A DNA stretch of 64,000 nucleotides from Chryseobacterium viscerum (GTDB lineage Bacteria; Bacteroidota; Bacteroidia; Flavobacteriales; Weeksellaceae): the NCBI RefSeq assembly GCF_025949665.1, contig NZ_JAPDFT010000007.1, forward strand, positions 1 to 64,000, given 5' to 3'. Below the pieces are notes generated by a model that saw only the letters and a program-made list of their open reading frames with translations, made no database searches and was not told where the DNA came from. This document shows positions 1-9,382 of the stretch, piece after piece. The position numbers were made by a program, and so were the translations under genes. Positions within the stretch are counted from its first letter, which is position 1, and each line of letters starts with the position of its first letter.

Positions 1-62
1 ATTTGTTTGGAGTATTGGGTGAGGGGGCTGGAGGGTTGGAGAGTTGGGGCGTTGGAGAGGGG
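1..62. other. G-rich tract at window edge
   Basis: The first 62 bases carry repeated runs of three to five G (gggtgaggggg, ggaggg, ttgggg, gaggggg), which is striking in an otherwise AT-rich sequence. The phrase ggagggttggag recurs near 595-608. No reading frame is supported. It could be part of a larger repeat continuing upstream of the window, and the G runs could fold into a quadruplex; neither can be confirmed here. Confidence 0.4.
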
Positions 63-67
63 GTTCA

Positions 68-123
68 AGTAATAAGTAATAAGTAATAAGTAATGAGTAA
101 TGAGTAATGAGTAATGAGTAATG
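68..123. repeat. Heptamer tandem array, 8 units
   Basis: Eight head-to-tail 7-bp units: three AGTAATA followed by five AGTAATG. The period is exact and there are no interruptions. The array lies in a gene-free stretch. The unit differs from that of the array at 416-457, although the period is the same. Confidence 0.9.
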
Positions 124-182
124 GAAGGTATACATATATATAATAGTAGATGTGGGTTTGAAACAAATAGTCTTTATATAGG

Positions 183-245
183 TTTGGGCTAAAGCCAAGG
201 GAGGATTGGTTTTTATTAAACGGGCTAAAGCCCCCTCCTATTGAA
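183..245. repeat. REP-like element with paired GGGCTAAAGCC motifs
   Basis: GGGCTAAAGCC occurs at 186-196 and again, as the palindrome GGGCTAAAGCCC, at 222-233. Between and after them AAGGGAGG (197-204) faces CCCCCTCC (231-238), so the whole block can fold into one long imperfect hairpin. It resembles the palindromic intergenic repeats I associate with Chryseobacterium genomes; that resemblance is from memory. No gene lies within it. Confidence 0.5.
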
Positions 246-415
246 GAATTATTTATAATGAAACGCAGATAACGCAAATTTGCACAGATGATGATGCATA
301 TTATAGATGGAGGGAAAGTTTTAATGATAGCGGGATAAAGTTCGTCTATTAAATATAATGAGATCAGTATTTGTCATCTGAACCTTATAACTCGCAACCA
401 GAAACCACGTATCAC

Positions 416-457
416 ACAACTCACAACTCATAATTCATAATTCATAATTCATAATTC
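416..457. repeat. Heptamer tandem array, 6 units
   Basis: Two ACAACTC units (416-422, 423-429) run directly into four perfect ATAATTC units (430-457). All units fit the consensus AYAAYTC with an exact 7-bp period. A further degenerate unit, ATCATTT, follows at 458-464. Confidence 0.85.
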
Positions 458-474
458 ATCATTTGTTTCTTCCT

Positions 475-590
475 TAGCCCTGATAGAAATGGTTACCCCG
501 CAGTAAGGGTTGGAGGGTGAGTGGGTTTGAACGTGGGAGAGCCCAGGCGCGAGGAGTAGAAATGGAGAGCAGGATGAAGCTCCTGAAAAA
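475..590. repeat. Possible structured intergenic element
   Basis: The block begins tagccctgatagaaatgg and ends gagcaggatgaagctcctga. The right end can form hairpins (GAGC with GCTC, or AGGA with TCCT), and CCTG near the left end can pair with CAGG near the right, so a closed RNA fold is possible. It looks like a recurrent noncoding element of flavobacterial genomes, a resemblance from memory only. An open frame through it has no recognisable protein features and is not called. Confidence 0.35.
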
Positions 591-673
591 AGTTGGAGGG
601 TTGGAGTGTGGAAGAGTTTGGATAAGTGAGAGGCTAAGAGAAATAGCTCTTTTACAAAAGCATGCCGATAGGA

Positions 674-1051
674 TTAAAAGAAACGTTTTATTAATAACTT
701 ATATATATAGTATCCTAACAGACATCCGATAGTATCTGCTACGATATCCAATGTTTCCATAGACCTCCCCAATCCCATTTCTTCCTGTAAAATTTCAGTA
801 AGGAATGCATAGATAAGGATAATCTGAAAAAAGTATGAGAATTTTATTTTAGGAAATGCAGCAATAAAAGAGAAACCTAAGGCTGCGAATATACTTAGAT
901 GTAAAATTTTATCAATACCACTGAACATGAACCAATATTCATGGTTCTCTTCTCCGGGTTTGAGAAGCATATAAGTAAGAAATGCCCAATAAATGGGCAA
1001 TATCTTACTAAATATTTTTGAAATCTTATCCAATGATAGCTTTGTAGTCAT
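674..1051 (-). CDS. VanZ-like membrane protein
   Basis: A 125-residue protein with about four hydrophobic segments. The VanZ family signature is visible in the second half: TEILQEEMGLGR followed by a D-x3-D-x2-G-x3-G pattern near residues 85-110, as in VanZ proteins. Function in non-vancomycin-resistant bacteria is unknown. The ATG at 1051 is preferred over an earlier in-frame one at 1090, which would lie deep inside gcvH; even so the frame overlaps the end of gcvH by 26 bp, so it is probably translated from the gcvH message. Confidence 0.75.
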   Translation of the reverse strand: MTTKLSLDKISKIFSKILPIYWAFLTYMLLKPGEENHEYWFMFSGIDKILHLSIFAALGFSFIAAFPKIKFSYFFQIILIYAFLTEILQEEMGLGRSMETLDIVADTIGCLLGYYIYKLLIKRFF

Positions 1052-1403
1052 CCGCAGAAAGTAACTCAGACTGATCTGCCCCATCAGCAATTTCTAATTT
1101 GATAATCCATCCGTCTCCATAAGGATCTGTATTTAACAGTTCAGGTTGAGCTTCTAATTCTGAATTGAACTCAATAACCTTTCCAGCAATAGGTAAGAAT
1201 AGATCTGAAACAGTCTTTACTGCTTCTACACTTCCGAAAACATCTCCTCCATTAAGATCATCATCTACAGTATCTATGTCTACGTATACGATGTCTCCAA
1301 GTTCTCCCTGAGCGAAGTCTGTAATACCGATTGTAGCAACATTACCTTCAATCTTGATCCATTCGTGATCTTTGGTGTACTTTAATTCTGATGGTGTGTT
1401 CAT
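1026..1403 (-). CDS. gcvH: Glycine cleavage system H protein
   Basis: The lipoyl carrier of the glycine cleavage system, shuttling the aminomethyl group between the P, T and L proteins in the cytoplasm. The 125 residues match the usual length. The lipoylation lysine is K63 in the motif GSVEAVKTVSD, and the DYKAIIG-like tail is typical. A well-formed flavobacterial promoter lies 20 bp upstream. The other gcv genes are not in the window. The downstream vanZ-like frame overlaps its stop. Confidence 0.96.
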   Translation of the reverse strand: MNTPSELKYTKDHEWIKIEGNVATIGITDFAQGELGDIVYVDIDTVDDDLNGGDVFGSVEAVKTVSDLFLPIAGKVIEFNSELEAQPELLNTDPYGDGWIIKLEIADGADQSELLSADDYKAIIG

Positions 1404-1423
1404 TTTTTAATTTTTATTTTGTA

Positions 1424-1454
1424 CAAATGTATTCAAAAATATAGTAGCTTCAAA
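1424..1454 (-). promoter_or_regulatory. gcvH promoter
   Basis: On the minus strand TTTG (1454-1451) is followed after exactly 19 nt by TACATTTG (1431-1424), matching the Bacteroidota sigma consensus TTTG-N19-TAnnTTTG. It places the transcript start near 1418, about 15 nt before the gcvH ATG. Confidence 0.7.
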
Positions 1455-1465
1455 TATTGGATATA

Positions 1466-1495
1466 AAAAAAGTCCTTCAAAACTGAAGGACTTTT
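1466..1495 (-). terminator. Rho-independent terminator after sprA
   Basis: AAGTCCTTCA and TGAAGGACTT form a 10-bp stem around a 4-nt loop. On the minus strand it is followed by a run of T, directly downstream of the sprA stop codon. Confidence 0.85.
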
Positions 1496-1510
1496 AAGTT
1501 TGTATCATTT

Positions 1511-4500
1511 TTAGAATCCACCTCCGGAATCTCCGAATGTAAATGTGGCAGAAATACCTGCTCTTACTGTAGACAGCGGGAATGCTGTGGAGATCTTATA
1601 CTTTGAGGTCATCTGTTCATAGAATACTCTCAGGTTGAGATTCTCGGAAACATTATAATCTGCGGAAAGTTTGATATTCATCAGTCTTTGTCCTCCTGTA
1701 ACCTGGGCATCATTCAACAGAATATTCATAATGGAGGTCTTGCTGTCTCTTAATGAAATATCTCCTCTGATGTTAAGGTCACTTCCTTTTCCTCTTGTTC
1801 CTCTTCCTCTGATGTTGGCAGTTCCCAATCTGAAGTTTCTGACAATATATCCAAGTCTTACTACATATTCTGTATTGGCATCTTCGGTAAGCGTCTGGTT
1901 TACTAATCCCAATACCATCATTCTTGTTTTGTTGTACTGTATTCCAAACTGCATATTGTTTCTCATGGTAACATCTATCCCGATAAGCGGTGAGAAAGAT
2001 TCTACATATCCCACCTGTGCGAATGTATACGGATTGATTTTGTCCCCTGCGTTTTTGATTACATTCCCAGCATCATCTACTGTCTGATAGTATCCATTCG
2101 GGTTACCATGATAATCCACATTGCTTTGGATACCTGTTGCGGTATACGTCGCCGTGTAACCATGTAAAATATCAAACTTGGTGAACTGTCCGCTGATGAT
2201 AGGAATATTTTTTAATCCTGAATACGTAATTCTCCAGTTTGGTAACGGGAATCCTGCTTTCTTAGGATTGGTCATAGGTGTAACAGATTTTCCTTCCATA
2301 GCTGCTCTAAAGGCTGGGATCAATACATATGCATTTCCAATACTATAATGCTGAGCAAATCCATTGTTGTCTAATACTGCTCCCGGTCCTCCCAACTGTT
2401 GTGAAAGTGCTCTCGCATTTTCTCTGATCGCCTGGTAAACCGCCTGTCCATCTTTAAATGATGTATTAAGAAGTACTGCAGAGTTGGAATACGTTATCAT
2501 TTCGCTGGCAAATGTAAAGTCAGGATCAGGAACTCCATTATTGGTATAGTTAAATCCTGTATGTGAGAAGTTACTGTTGAAAGTATGCAGTACATTAAGA
2601 TCAACTCTCAAATCGTTCATTGGCATCACCTGTAAATCTGCTCTCAATTCTTTGGTAGACATTCTTACGTATGGATCTGTCATATAATTGGAACCACTCA
2701 CCCATCCGTTTTCCATTACGGTTCTTCTGATGTCTGCCTGTGATCCTAAAAGGAATCCCAGAGTTGGCCCTCCTAGTGTCTGTCCAGATCCATACCAGTT
2801 AGGAGCTGATATTAGTCCCGGAAGTACTGTTCCGTTTGTTTCATTATAACTTACGTTCAACTGTTTGAAAGAAGTAAGGAAGAATGCAGCACTCTGAAGC
2901 GGGGTAAGTCTATTTTTAAATTTATATTTCTTGTATCTGTATCTGTTTTTTTCCCATTGTTTTGTATACACATTGTTCAGAGAGTCCATCTCCTGTCTGC
3001 GTTTCTGAAGCTTGGCATTTATATTTTTGAAATAATTAAACTGACCAAAGAACTTCGGAAGATCTGCTGAAGCTGTTGCCTGAATAACATTGGTATTCTG
3101 GCCGACAGATCCCAAACTTGCGGTCTGATTCGTATTAGGATCAACAAAACCAGTCAACGAAGTAGATCTTGCAGCCCAGTTATAGGTAAATCCATACCCC
3201 ACTTCTGCATCAATGAAATCAAGATAAGGCAAATACTGGAATGGCAGTTTATAATTCAGCTGCGCTCTGTGATTATACAACACCGGTCTTCCGGCTCTGA
3301 ATACATTCCCGAAGATCGATTTGTTATCCATAGAATTCACATCGAGATTATCATTAAGGGTTCTGGTTGCAGAATTGATTTCCAGTTTTAATGATTTGGT
3401 GAAATTGAATCCTAATCCATACTGCCATCCAAAGAAGAAGTTTCTGTTTCTGATGGCATCAAAGTCACTATTCATATTTCCGTTCAGGATAGCTTCTACA
3501 TTTCTGAATTCAAGTTCGTTGTAATTTCTGTCGATTTCAGTTCTGAAAGAGATTCTTGTAGGAATCGGGTTAAAATTGAATTCCTTCACCCATCTTAAAT
3601 ACTTCGTAGACTTCGCAGTATCACTGATCATTTTATTGAAAGGTTTGATTACCCACGGCTTAAATGTGTAGTTATAATCAACATATCCTCTCAGATACTG
3701 TCTGTAATTTCTCTTGGTATAGATATCTCTGAAGTAATCATCATTATAAACAGCCGTTACCGAAACGTTTTCGATGTCATAAAACTTAGGCTTTTTATTT
3801 GGATTCACTCTTTCTTTATGCATATTAACGACTCCTATACTTCTCTGCTGAGTATACGTTCTCGCTACTTTTTTCAATTGTTCCTTGTTCGGTGCCTTAC
3901 TGAATTCTACATCGGTATCCAGAGGATTGTACTTCGGATCTTCAATGGTCTGTGAGTAAGAATAATTCAGAGGAATTTTCACCCCTGTTTTCTCCGGAAG
4001 GAATTTATCTACATTGATCGCTGTATTAATACTGAACGCTGATTGAGTAGATTGTGTTCTTTCTGCCGGTTTCGAATCGATATTACCGAAACCAACAGAT
4101 GTATAAGAAGCATTGGCATTCACTGTTGCCAAGTCTCCCATATTAAAGTTTAAGCTGGCATTTCCTGCATACCCTCCATCATTCTCAATTTCAGAAAGAC
4201 GGATTTCGTTTACCCAAAGAACTCTTGTTATAGTGGATGCCTCTCTTGGATCAGAATTCCTCACCCCAATCATAATTGTGGTAATATTTCCTAAACTTGG
4301 TCTACCTTTGATATAAATATTTTTATAAGGTTGCTGATATCCTGGATCAACCGTTCTATTGGTAATAGTAACCCCTGATTTGTCCCTTCTGATTTTAGCA
4401 TCTACAAAATTCTGAACATCAAAATCGACCTCATTTTCCATTGGCCAGATCTCCATAGGAGCTGTTGCTGTAGTAGGAGTCAGGTTTAATGATGATTCAT

Positions 4501-7500
4501 ACTCATAATAGTTATCAGTAGCATCACTTCCGAAACGGATAAAGAATTTGGTTTTCTCATCCATTCCTATTACTCTGTTCAATGGATCATGAGCGTGTAC
4601 AAACAGCTTCAGCTTTTTGTATCTTCTCATATCCAATGTTGTATTTTTGAACACTCCTCTTGCCTCAGTTTTAAGATCTTTTACTTTCATGTAAAGTGAA
4701 GCTTCATTTTGTCTCTGAGCTCCGGCATTTCCACTTAGTACCTGTCTGTCAATTCCTGGAGGCAATACATATGGAGGTTGGTTCAGTGCATTTTCTTCAA
4801 TGTTTACACTTCCTACTTCAAAATTCGGATCTGTCACAGAACCTACTCCTTCGTCTGAACCAGGAACATCATTACTGGCAATTTTACTATCATACTTTCT
4901 CCAGTCTGATCTTACAAGATCCATTGTTCCGAATCTTAAGGTAGAAGTCTGATCAAATCCTGCCAGCATTAATCTTGCAAATCTTACATTATTCAATACA
5001 GATGGATCTGCAGTCCCTTCAGCTTTATCATAATTAGCAACAGGAATTCTAAACAGGAACCATTTTACATCTGCAGTCTGTCCGTTCTGGAAAGTTGCTT
5101 TTACTGTTTTTACATCTACAATATTGTTTCCTCCCAGCGCTAAGCTTGGCTGATCAAGCTTGATCACATACTGATTATAGTTTTCAGTCTGATCAAGGTT
5201 GTAATCTTTATTGATATCCTCAGCATCTGGAGTTTGTGAAGCTACGTTCAGAGAGTTTGCTTCTGAATTTCCTTCCGGGTTTCTGAAATATTTGTATCGT
5301 TCCACCACTGAAGCAGCCTGGCTTCCTGTAAATTTATCAGAAAGATAGAATACGAAATCATCCACTGCAGGGTCAGCAATATTGGTTACCGGGTTTACAA
5401 ATGTATTCCCGAATCTCATGGCTTCCTGATCAGAAGTAAGACCATCATATCCGGCATCCTGTACTCTTCTGTCGTCTCCTTCTGTAGAGAAGGCGTATAA
5501 AATTGGCGGTTGTTTTGGCTGTGTCCCCCAGTTTGAATTCGTAGTAGAAGATGGTGTACCTGGAGTTGGCAATCCGTTTTCATACTGCATTTTCCCATCC
5601 TTCAATACATCTTCAGAAACGTTTCCTAAATGAAGTAAAAGTTTTGGATCAGTACCCAGTGTTTTACCATCTGCGTATGGATCCATCATCCAGAATTCAA
5701 CGTATTCGATGTTTGAAGTAACAAAGTTTGGAACGCTGATGGATCTCATAATCCCCGCCCATCTGCTTTGTGCCTGTTCTGTTAAAGGGTTTACGTTGTA
5801 TGGTCCTTTTTCTTTAGGGAAATAGGAGATATCGAATGTATTGGTGAAAGTTTGCTCTCCGGCTACGAAATCTCTGTTGTTGTAAATCTCTGAATATTGT
5901 ACTCTTCTGGAAGCGTGATTGGATACGGATTGTGGTGTAATTCCTGAAGGAGCTTTCCCTCCAACACCCCAGAATCTAGGGTCGATATTATACCATGTTA
6001 ATAGTCCTCTTCCATATCCGCTTGTTAAGTCATCATTACCAGGTATCGTATTAAATGGCGGCAATTTATTCTTTTCGGGTTTTGAAGCTAAGCTCCATGC
6101 TGCCGGTTCTTTTAATGATATCTTGGAAGTTGTCTGTTCAAAATCGTCAATATAAGACTGGTTATTTGTTCCTTTATTCAGCCCGGGCATCAGATACGCA
6201 GCTTCCATCTTAAAGTTTAAGTTAGATGGCGCTTCCGTTTTTACCATTGGAAGTTTATTGGTAAGTCTTGTCAGATAAGGGGCCTGATTGTTGTACATCA
6301 AGTTGATCCCTGCCATGGTATTGTTTACCGCTTCCTGTCCGAAGTTTACTTTTTGGGTAAGCGGAGACTCTGAATAATTGATCACGGTCCCTCCTAAAAT
6401 AAAGTTCTCGCTGAATCTTCTTTCTAAATTTAATCCTAAGAATCTTTTTCTTTGGGTATTAAATGTCAATTGGTTTTCCAGTGAAATATTAATGGCCTGT
6501 CCGGACTGCTTTACATTTTCATTAATGATGGTCACCGTCCCAAGCATATAATCTACGGTATAGTCTACACCTTCAGTAAGCTGTACTCCGTTTGCAGCCA
6601 CTTTTACTGATCCTTGAGGAACATTTACTGCGCCTAAAGATATACCTTGACCCTGAACACCTTTATAACGACCTTCCAATGTATACCTCTGTGCAAGGTT
6701 ACTGGAGAGTGCTTGTTGTTTTTGCTTGGTATAAAGATCCTGGAAAACGTATTGGGGATCAAATGTTCCCCCTAACACCTTTTGCATATAGCTACCAAAT
6801 GGCTGTACTTTCGTAAAGATTACTCTTCCGGTTTCCGGCCTGATAGTAATCCCGTTGACAAAGTCAAAAATACCATCTCCCTTGCTTCCGTCTTTATTAT
6901 TCTGGATGTCACCGTTCATATTAAGACGGTCCCAGTTAAACAATTTCAGTAAGTTCTGGTCTTTTACAGGAGTATCCGGAAGATAGTTTACTTTACCGCC
7001 TGTTTTTGGGTCTCTGTAATAGGCATTAAGGATAAAGCCATCGGGAGATACCTGTCCTGCATCTATAGAATAGATATTCTTCATCATCAGGTCCCACATC
7101 GGAGACTGGGTGTTCACTTTATTGTTTACCCTCAATACTTTAGTAACCAATACAGGACTTTCTTCAGAAAACTCCCCTACTTTGTATACTTTGTTACTTC
7201 CATTAACGGTAAAGGAGTATGAAACGGCTAAAAGCTGCTGATCATTAAGTTTTTGATTTAATGAAATATACCCCAGCTGTGGCTGGAAGGTAAATTCATT
7301 ACTGTTCAGTTTTCTAGCTTTTGTATTGTATATGAATTGTTCTCCGTTATCATAAGGAGTGGGATCTGCTCCAAGCACCTGTCCCTGGAAAAGAGTACCA
7401 TAGTTTTTCCCTGCTTCTCTGGTTCCTGCGACTGTAGAAACAGCATCATATAAACCATTCAGAGAGTTATCCGGTAAAGTGACTCCGCCAGGGCCTTCTC

Positions 7501-8599
7501 CCAGGTCTCTGATCCCAATAATACTTTTCTGGTAAGCCAGGTTACTGTTTCCTTGGTCAAGCACCCATACCTCTAATCTGGTAATATTGATGGTTGAGTT
7601 GATCTGTGGATAATTAAGTAACGCATCATCATATTTGTTCAGGAAATAATGTCCTAAAAAGTAATGCTGGTTTTCTTCATAGTCAATGGCATTGACTTTA
7701 AAGTTATTCATAACACCACCGCCCTGTACTACAATATTCCGAGCTTCACCCTGTTGTTGGGAAAGGACTACGGTTCCGAATGTTTTTCCTAACTGGAATT
7801 CTGTCTTCACCCCGAACAATGATTGTGAACCACGGATAAGGCTGGTTGAAAGCGGCATATTTACGTTACCAAATTCAACTCTTTTAATAATTTTATCTTC
7901 TCCTCCTTCATTGGGTTTATCTACATTTCCAAGGCCTTTACTCTGAAGATCTTTCCAGCTTCCTTTTGCCTGCCAAACAAGGTTCATCCTGTTTTCGAAA
8001 GCAAAACCACTCTGGGTATCATAATTGGCCTTTAACTGAAGGTTTTCCCCTACTTTACCCAATAATCCAAGCTGAATTCTCTGATCAATATCAAAGGTGA
8101 AACTTGTCCTGTTTTGTGGCAGGATCATCGGGTTATCTATTTTTTGGTAAAGCCCTGCAAAATCCAGAGATGCATACCCTGAAGGAATAATTTCAATTTT
8201 ATTACCTCCGAAAATCGTTTCAAAGAGTCTGTTATTAATCAACAATGAAGGGATAAGTCCCTTCTTCCTTGCGTCTGATCTGTCTCTTCTGAAAAGAAGG
8301 TTATATTTATCAGACTTCTCCTTGTAATAGGCCTTAGTCTGGGTTGCAAGCATATATTCTTTATACTCTTGCGGAGACATTGCTGTAGGAGGCCCCGTTA
8401 TGGTGTTTCCGATTTTAGGATACACATAGTACATCCCGGTTTTTATATCGTAATAGGCTTCGTACCTCGTAGGGTCGGCCACTTCATATTGTTTTCTTAT
8501 AATCGCCGTGTCTTTTTGTACCTGCGCAAAAGCGCTGACAGACATAAACAGGAACGACAGGAACAAAAATATGTTAAGATGCTTACTATTCGCCACCAA
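1511..8599 (-). CDS. sprA: T9SS outer-membrane translocon SprA (Sov)
   Basis: A 2362-residue outer-membrane protein, the size expected for SprA/Sov, the giant beta-barrel that forms the protein-conducting channel of the type IX secretion system. It has an N-terminal signal peptide ending near SAFAQ (about residue 26), a long beta-rich body with TonB-receptor-like barrel strands, and ends with a C-terminal strand (SATFTFGDSGGGF). The window encodes at least three probable T9SS clients with C-terminal sorting tails. The start follows the ruvA stop by 3 bp, so the two genes are one operon, as in other flavobacteria. A terminator follows. Confidence 0.97.
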   Translation of the reverse strand: MVANSKHLNIFLFLSFLFMSVSAFAQVQKDTAIIRKQYEVADPTRYEAYYDIKTGMYYVYPKIGNTITGPPTAMSPQEYKEYMLATQTKAYYKEKSDKYNLLFRRDRSDARKKGLIPSLLINNRLFETIFGGNKIEIIPSGYASLDFAGLYQKIDNPMILPQNRTSFTFDIDQRIQLGLLGKVGENLQLKANYDTQSGFAFENRMNLVWQAKGSWKDLQSKGLGNVDKPNEGGEDKIIKRVEFGNVNMPLSTSLIRGSQSLFGVKTEFQLGKTFGTVVLSQQQGEARNIVVQGGGVMNNFKVNAIDYEENQHYFLGHYFLNKYDDALLNYPQINSTINITRLEVWVLDQGNSNLAYQKSIIGIRDLGEGPGGVTLPDNSLNGLYDAVSTVAGTREAGKNYGTLFQGQVLGADPTPYDNGEQFIYNTKARKLNSNEFTFQPQLGYISLNQKLNDQQLLAVSYSFTVNGSNKVYKVGEFSEESPVLVTKVLRVNNKVNTQSPMWDLMMKNIYSIDAGQVSPDGFILNAYYRDPKTGGKVNYLPDTPVKDQNLLKLFNWDRLNMNGDIQNNKDGSKGDGIFDFVNGITIRPETGRVIFTKVQPFGSYMQKVLGGTFDPQYVFQDLYTKQKQQALSSNLAQRYTLEGRYKGVQGQGISLGAVNVPQGSVKVAANGVQLTEGVDYTVDYMLGTVTIINENVKQSGQAINISLENQLTFNTQRKRFLGLNLERRFSENFILGGTVINYSESPLTQKVNFGQEAVNNTMAGINLMYNNQAPYLTRLTNKLPMVKTEAPSNLNFKMEAAYLMPGLNKGTNNQSYIDDFEQTTSKISLKEPAAWSLASKPEKNKLPPFNTIPGNDDLTSGYGRGLLTWYNIDPRFWGVGGKAPSGITPQSVSNHASRRVQYSEIYNNRDFVAGEQTFTNTFDISYFPKEKGPYNVNPLTEQAQSRWAGIMRSISVPNFVTSNIEYVEFWMMDPYADGKTLGTDPKLLLHLGNVSEDVLKDGKMQYENGLPTPGTPSSTTNSNWGTQPKQPPILYAFSTEGDDRRVQDAGYDGLTSDQEAMRFGNTFVNPVTNIADPAVDDFVFYLSDKFTGSQAASVVERYKYFRNPEGNSEANSLNVASQTPDAEDINKDYNLDQTENYNQYVIKLDQPSLALGGNNIVDVKTVKATFQNGQTADVKWFLFRIPVANYDKAEGTADPSVLNNVRFARLMLAGFDQTSTLRFGTMDLVRSDWRKYDSKIASNDVPGSDEGVGSVTDPNFEVGSVNIEENALNQPPYVLPPGIDRQVLSGNAGAQRQNEASLYMKVKDLKTEARGVFKNTTLDMRRYKKLKLFVHAHDPLNRVIGMDEKTKFFIRFGSDATDNYYEYESSLNLTPTTATAPMEIWPMENEVDFDVQNFVDAKIRRDKSGVTITNRTVDPGYQQPYKNIYIKGRPSLGNITTIMIGVRNSDPREASTITRVLWVNEIRLSEIENDGGYAGNASLNFNMGDLATVNANASYTSVGFGNIDSKPAERTQSTQSAFSINTAINVDKFLPEKTGVKIPLNYSYSQTIEDPKYNPLDTDVEFSKAPNKEQLKKVARTYTQQRSIGVVNMHKERVNPNKKPKFYDIENVSVTAVYNDDYFRDIYTKRNYRQYLRGYVDYNYTFKPWVIKPFNKMISDTAKSTKYLRWVKEFNFNPIPTRISFRTEIDRNYNELEFRNVEAILNGNMNSDFDAIRNRNFFFGWQYGLGFNFTKSLKLEINSATRTLNDNLDVNSMDNKSIFGNVFRAGRPVLYNHRAQLNYKLPFQYLPYLDFIDAEVGYGFTYNWAARSTSLTGFVDPNTNQTASLGSVGQNTNVIQATASADLPKFFGQFNYFKNINAKLQKRRQEMDSLNNVYTKQWEKNRYRYKKYKFKNRLTPLQSAAFFLTSFKQLNVSYNETNGTVLPGLISAPNWYGSGQTLGGPTLGFLLGSQADIRRTVMENGWVSGSNYMTDPYVRMSTKELRADLQVMPMNDLRVDLNVLHTFNSNFSHTGFNYTNNGVPDPDFTFASEMITYSNSAVLLNTSFKDGQAVYQAIRENARALSQQLGGPGAVLDNNGFAQHYSIGNAYVLIPAFRAAMEGKSVTPMTNPKKAGFPLPNWRITYSGLKNIPIISGQFTKFDILHGYTATYTATGIQSNVDYHGNPNGYYQTVDDAGNVIKNAGDKINPYTFAQVGYVESFSPLIGIDVTMRNNMQFGIQYNKTRMMVLGLVNQTLTEDANTEYVVRLGYIVRNFRLGTANIRGRGTRGKGSDLNIRGDISLRDSKTSIMNILLNDAQVTGGQRLMNIKLSADYNVSENLNLRVFYEQMTSKYKISTAFPLSTVRAGISATFTFGDSGGGF

Positions 8600-8602
8600 A
8601 TG

Positions 8603-9187
8603 TTAAATGTTTTTTAAGATTTGTTTAACCAATTCTTCTACCGAGATGCTTGGATTTTGTTTTATGATTCTATCCGCAATCTTCTCGCTTGCACGTTTAG
8701 GAATCCCTAAAACTTCTAATGCAGATAACGATTCTTCCTTAATTTTATTATCTACCATCACAGAAATGTTCGCGTTTGGATCGCTGTATTTCTGTACTTT
8801 ATCTTTAAGATCTACGATAATTCTTTCAGCAGTTTTTGCACCTATTCCTTTTGCTTTTTGAATTAGTGCACTATTTCCGGAAAGTATTGCAGAAGCAATC
8901 TCATCAAGGCTGAGTGTTGACAGCAGAATCAATGCTGAAACAGCCCCCACTCCATTAACGCTTATTAACAGATTGAACATTTCTTTTTCTAAACGTGTGT
9001 TAAATCCAAAGAGAAGATGAGCATCTTCACGGATGATCTGCTGGATAAATAAGAAAGTCTGCTGATTCAAAACCAGTGTCTGCGAGGTCATCAAGCTGAT
9101 TCCCACGTAGTAACCAACTCCTTGTACATTAATAACAGCGTAGGTAGGCGTAAGTTCTTGGACGTTGCCTTGTAAAGAAAATATCAT
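8603..9187 (-). CDS. ruvA: Holliday junction branch migration protein RuvA
   Basis: RuvA binds Holliday junctions as a tetramer and loads the RuvB helicase. The 194 residues show the N-terminal OB-fold (starting MIFSLQGNVQEL), tandem helix-hairpin-helix motifs (INVNGVGAVSAL-like at about 75-85 and AKGIGAKTAERI at about 111-122) and the small C-terminal RuvB-binding domain (about 150-194). First gene of the ruvA-sprA operon. A minus-strand -7 hexamer-like box TATATTTG is visible at 9214-9207, but no convincing -33 box is placed upstream of it. Confidence 0.96.
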   Translation of the reverse strand: MIFSLQGNVQELTPTYAVINVQGVGYYVGISLMTSQTLVLNQQTFLFIQQIIREDAHLLFGFNTRLEKEMFNLLISVNGVGAVSALILLSTLSLDEIASAILSGNSALIQKAKGIGAKTAERIIVDLKDKVQKYSDPNANISVMVDNKIKEESLSALEVLGIPKRASEKIADRIIKQNPSISVEELVKQILKNI

Positions 9188-9382
9188 TATTAATTTTTAA
9201 AACTCCCAAATATAGCAATTTAAACTAATTAATGTTTTCATTTCATGCGCGAATGATTTTTAACTTAAATTTTGACTCAATACTCAATCTTTTAATTATA
9301 AACATAAAAGATTTTGAAAATCGGAAGTTTCACATTCCATCGTTTCGGAATTGAACTCAATTTCGACTGTTTATTCGCTTTG

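Noticed and set aside
517..732. Plus-strand frame of 71 codons
   Set aside because: Runs through the possible structured element and into the end of the vanZ-like gene; no protein features.
1052..1090. Longer start for the vanZ-like gene at 1090
   Set aside because: Would extend the overlap with gcvH to 65 bp and adds residues unlike the family start.
1671..8617. Many open frames antisense to sprA and to other long genes
   Set aside because: They mirror the codon pattern of the real gene on the other strand and have no features of their own.
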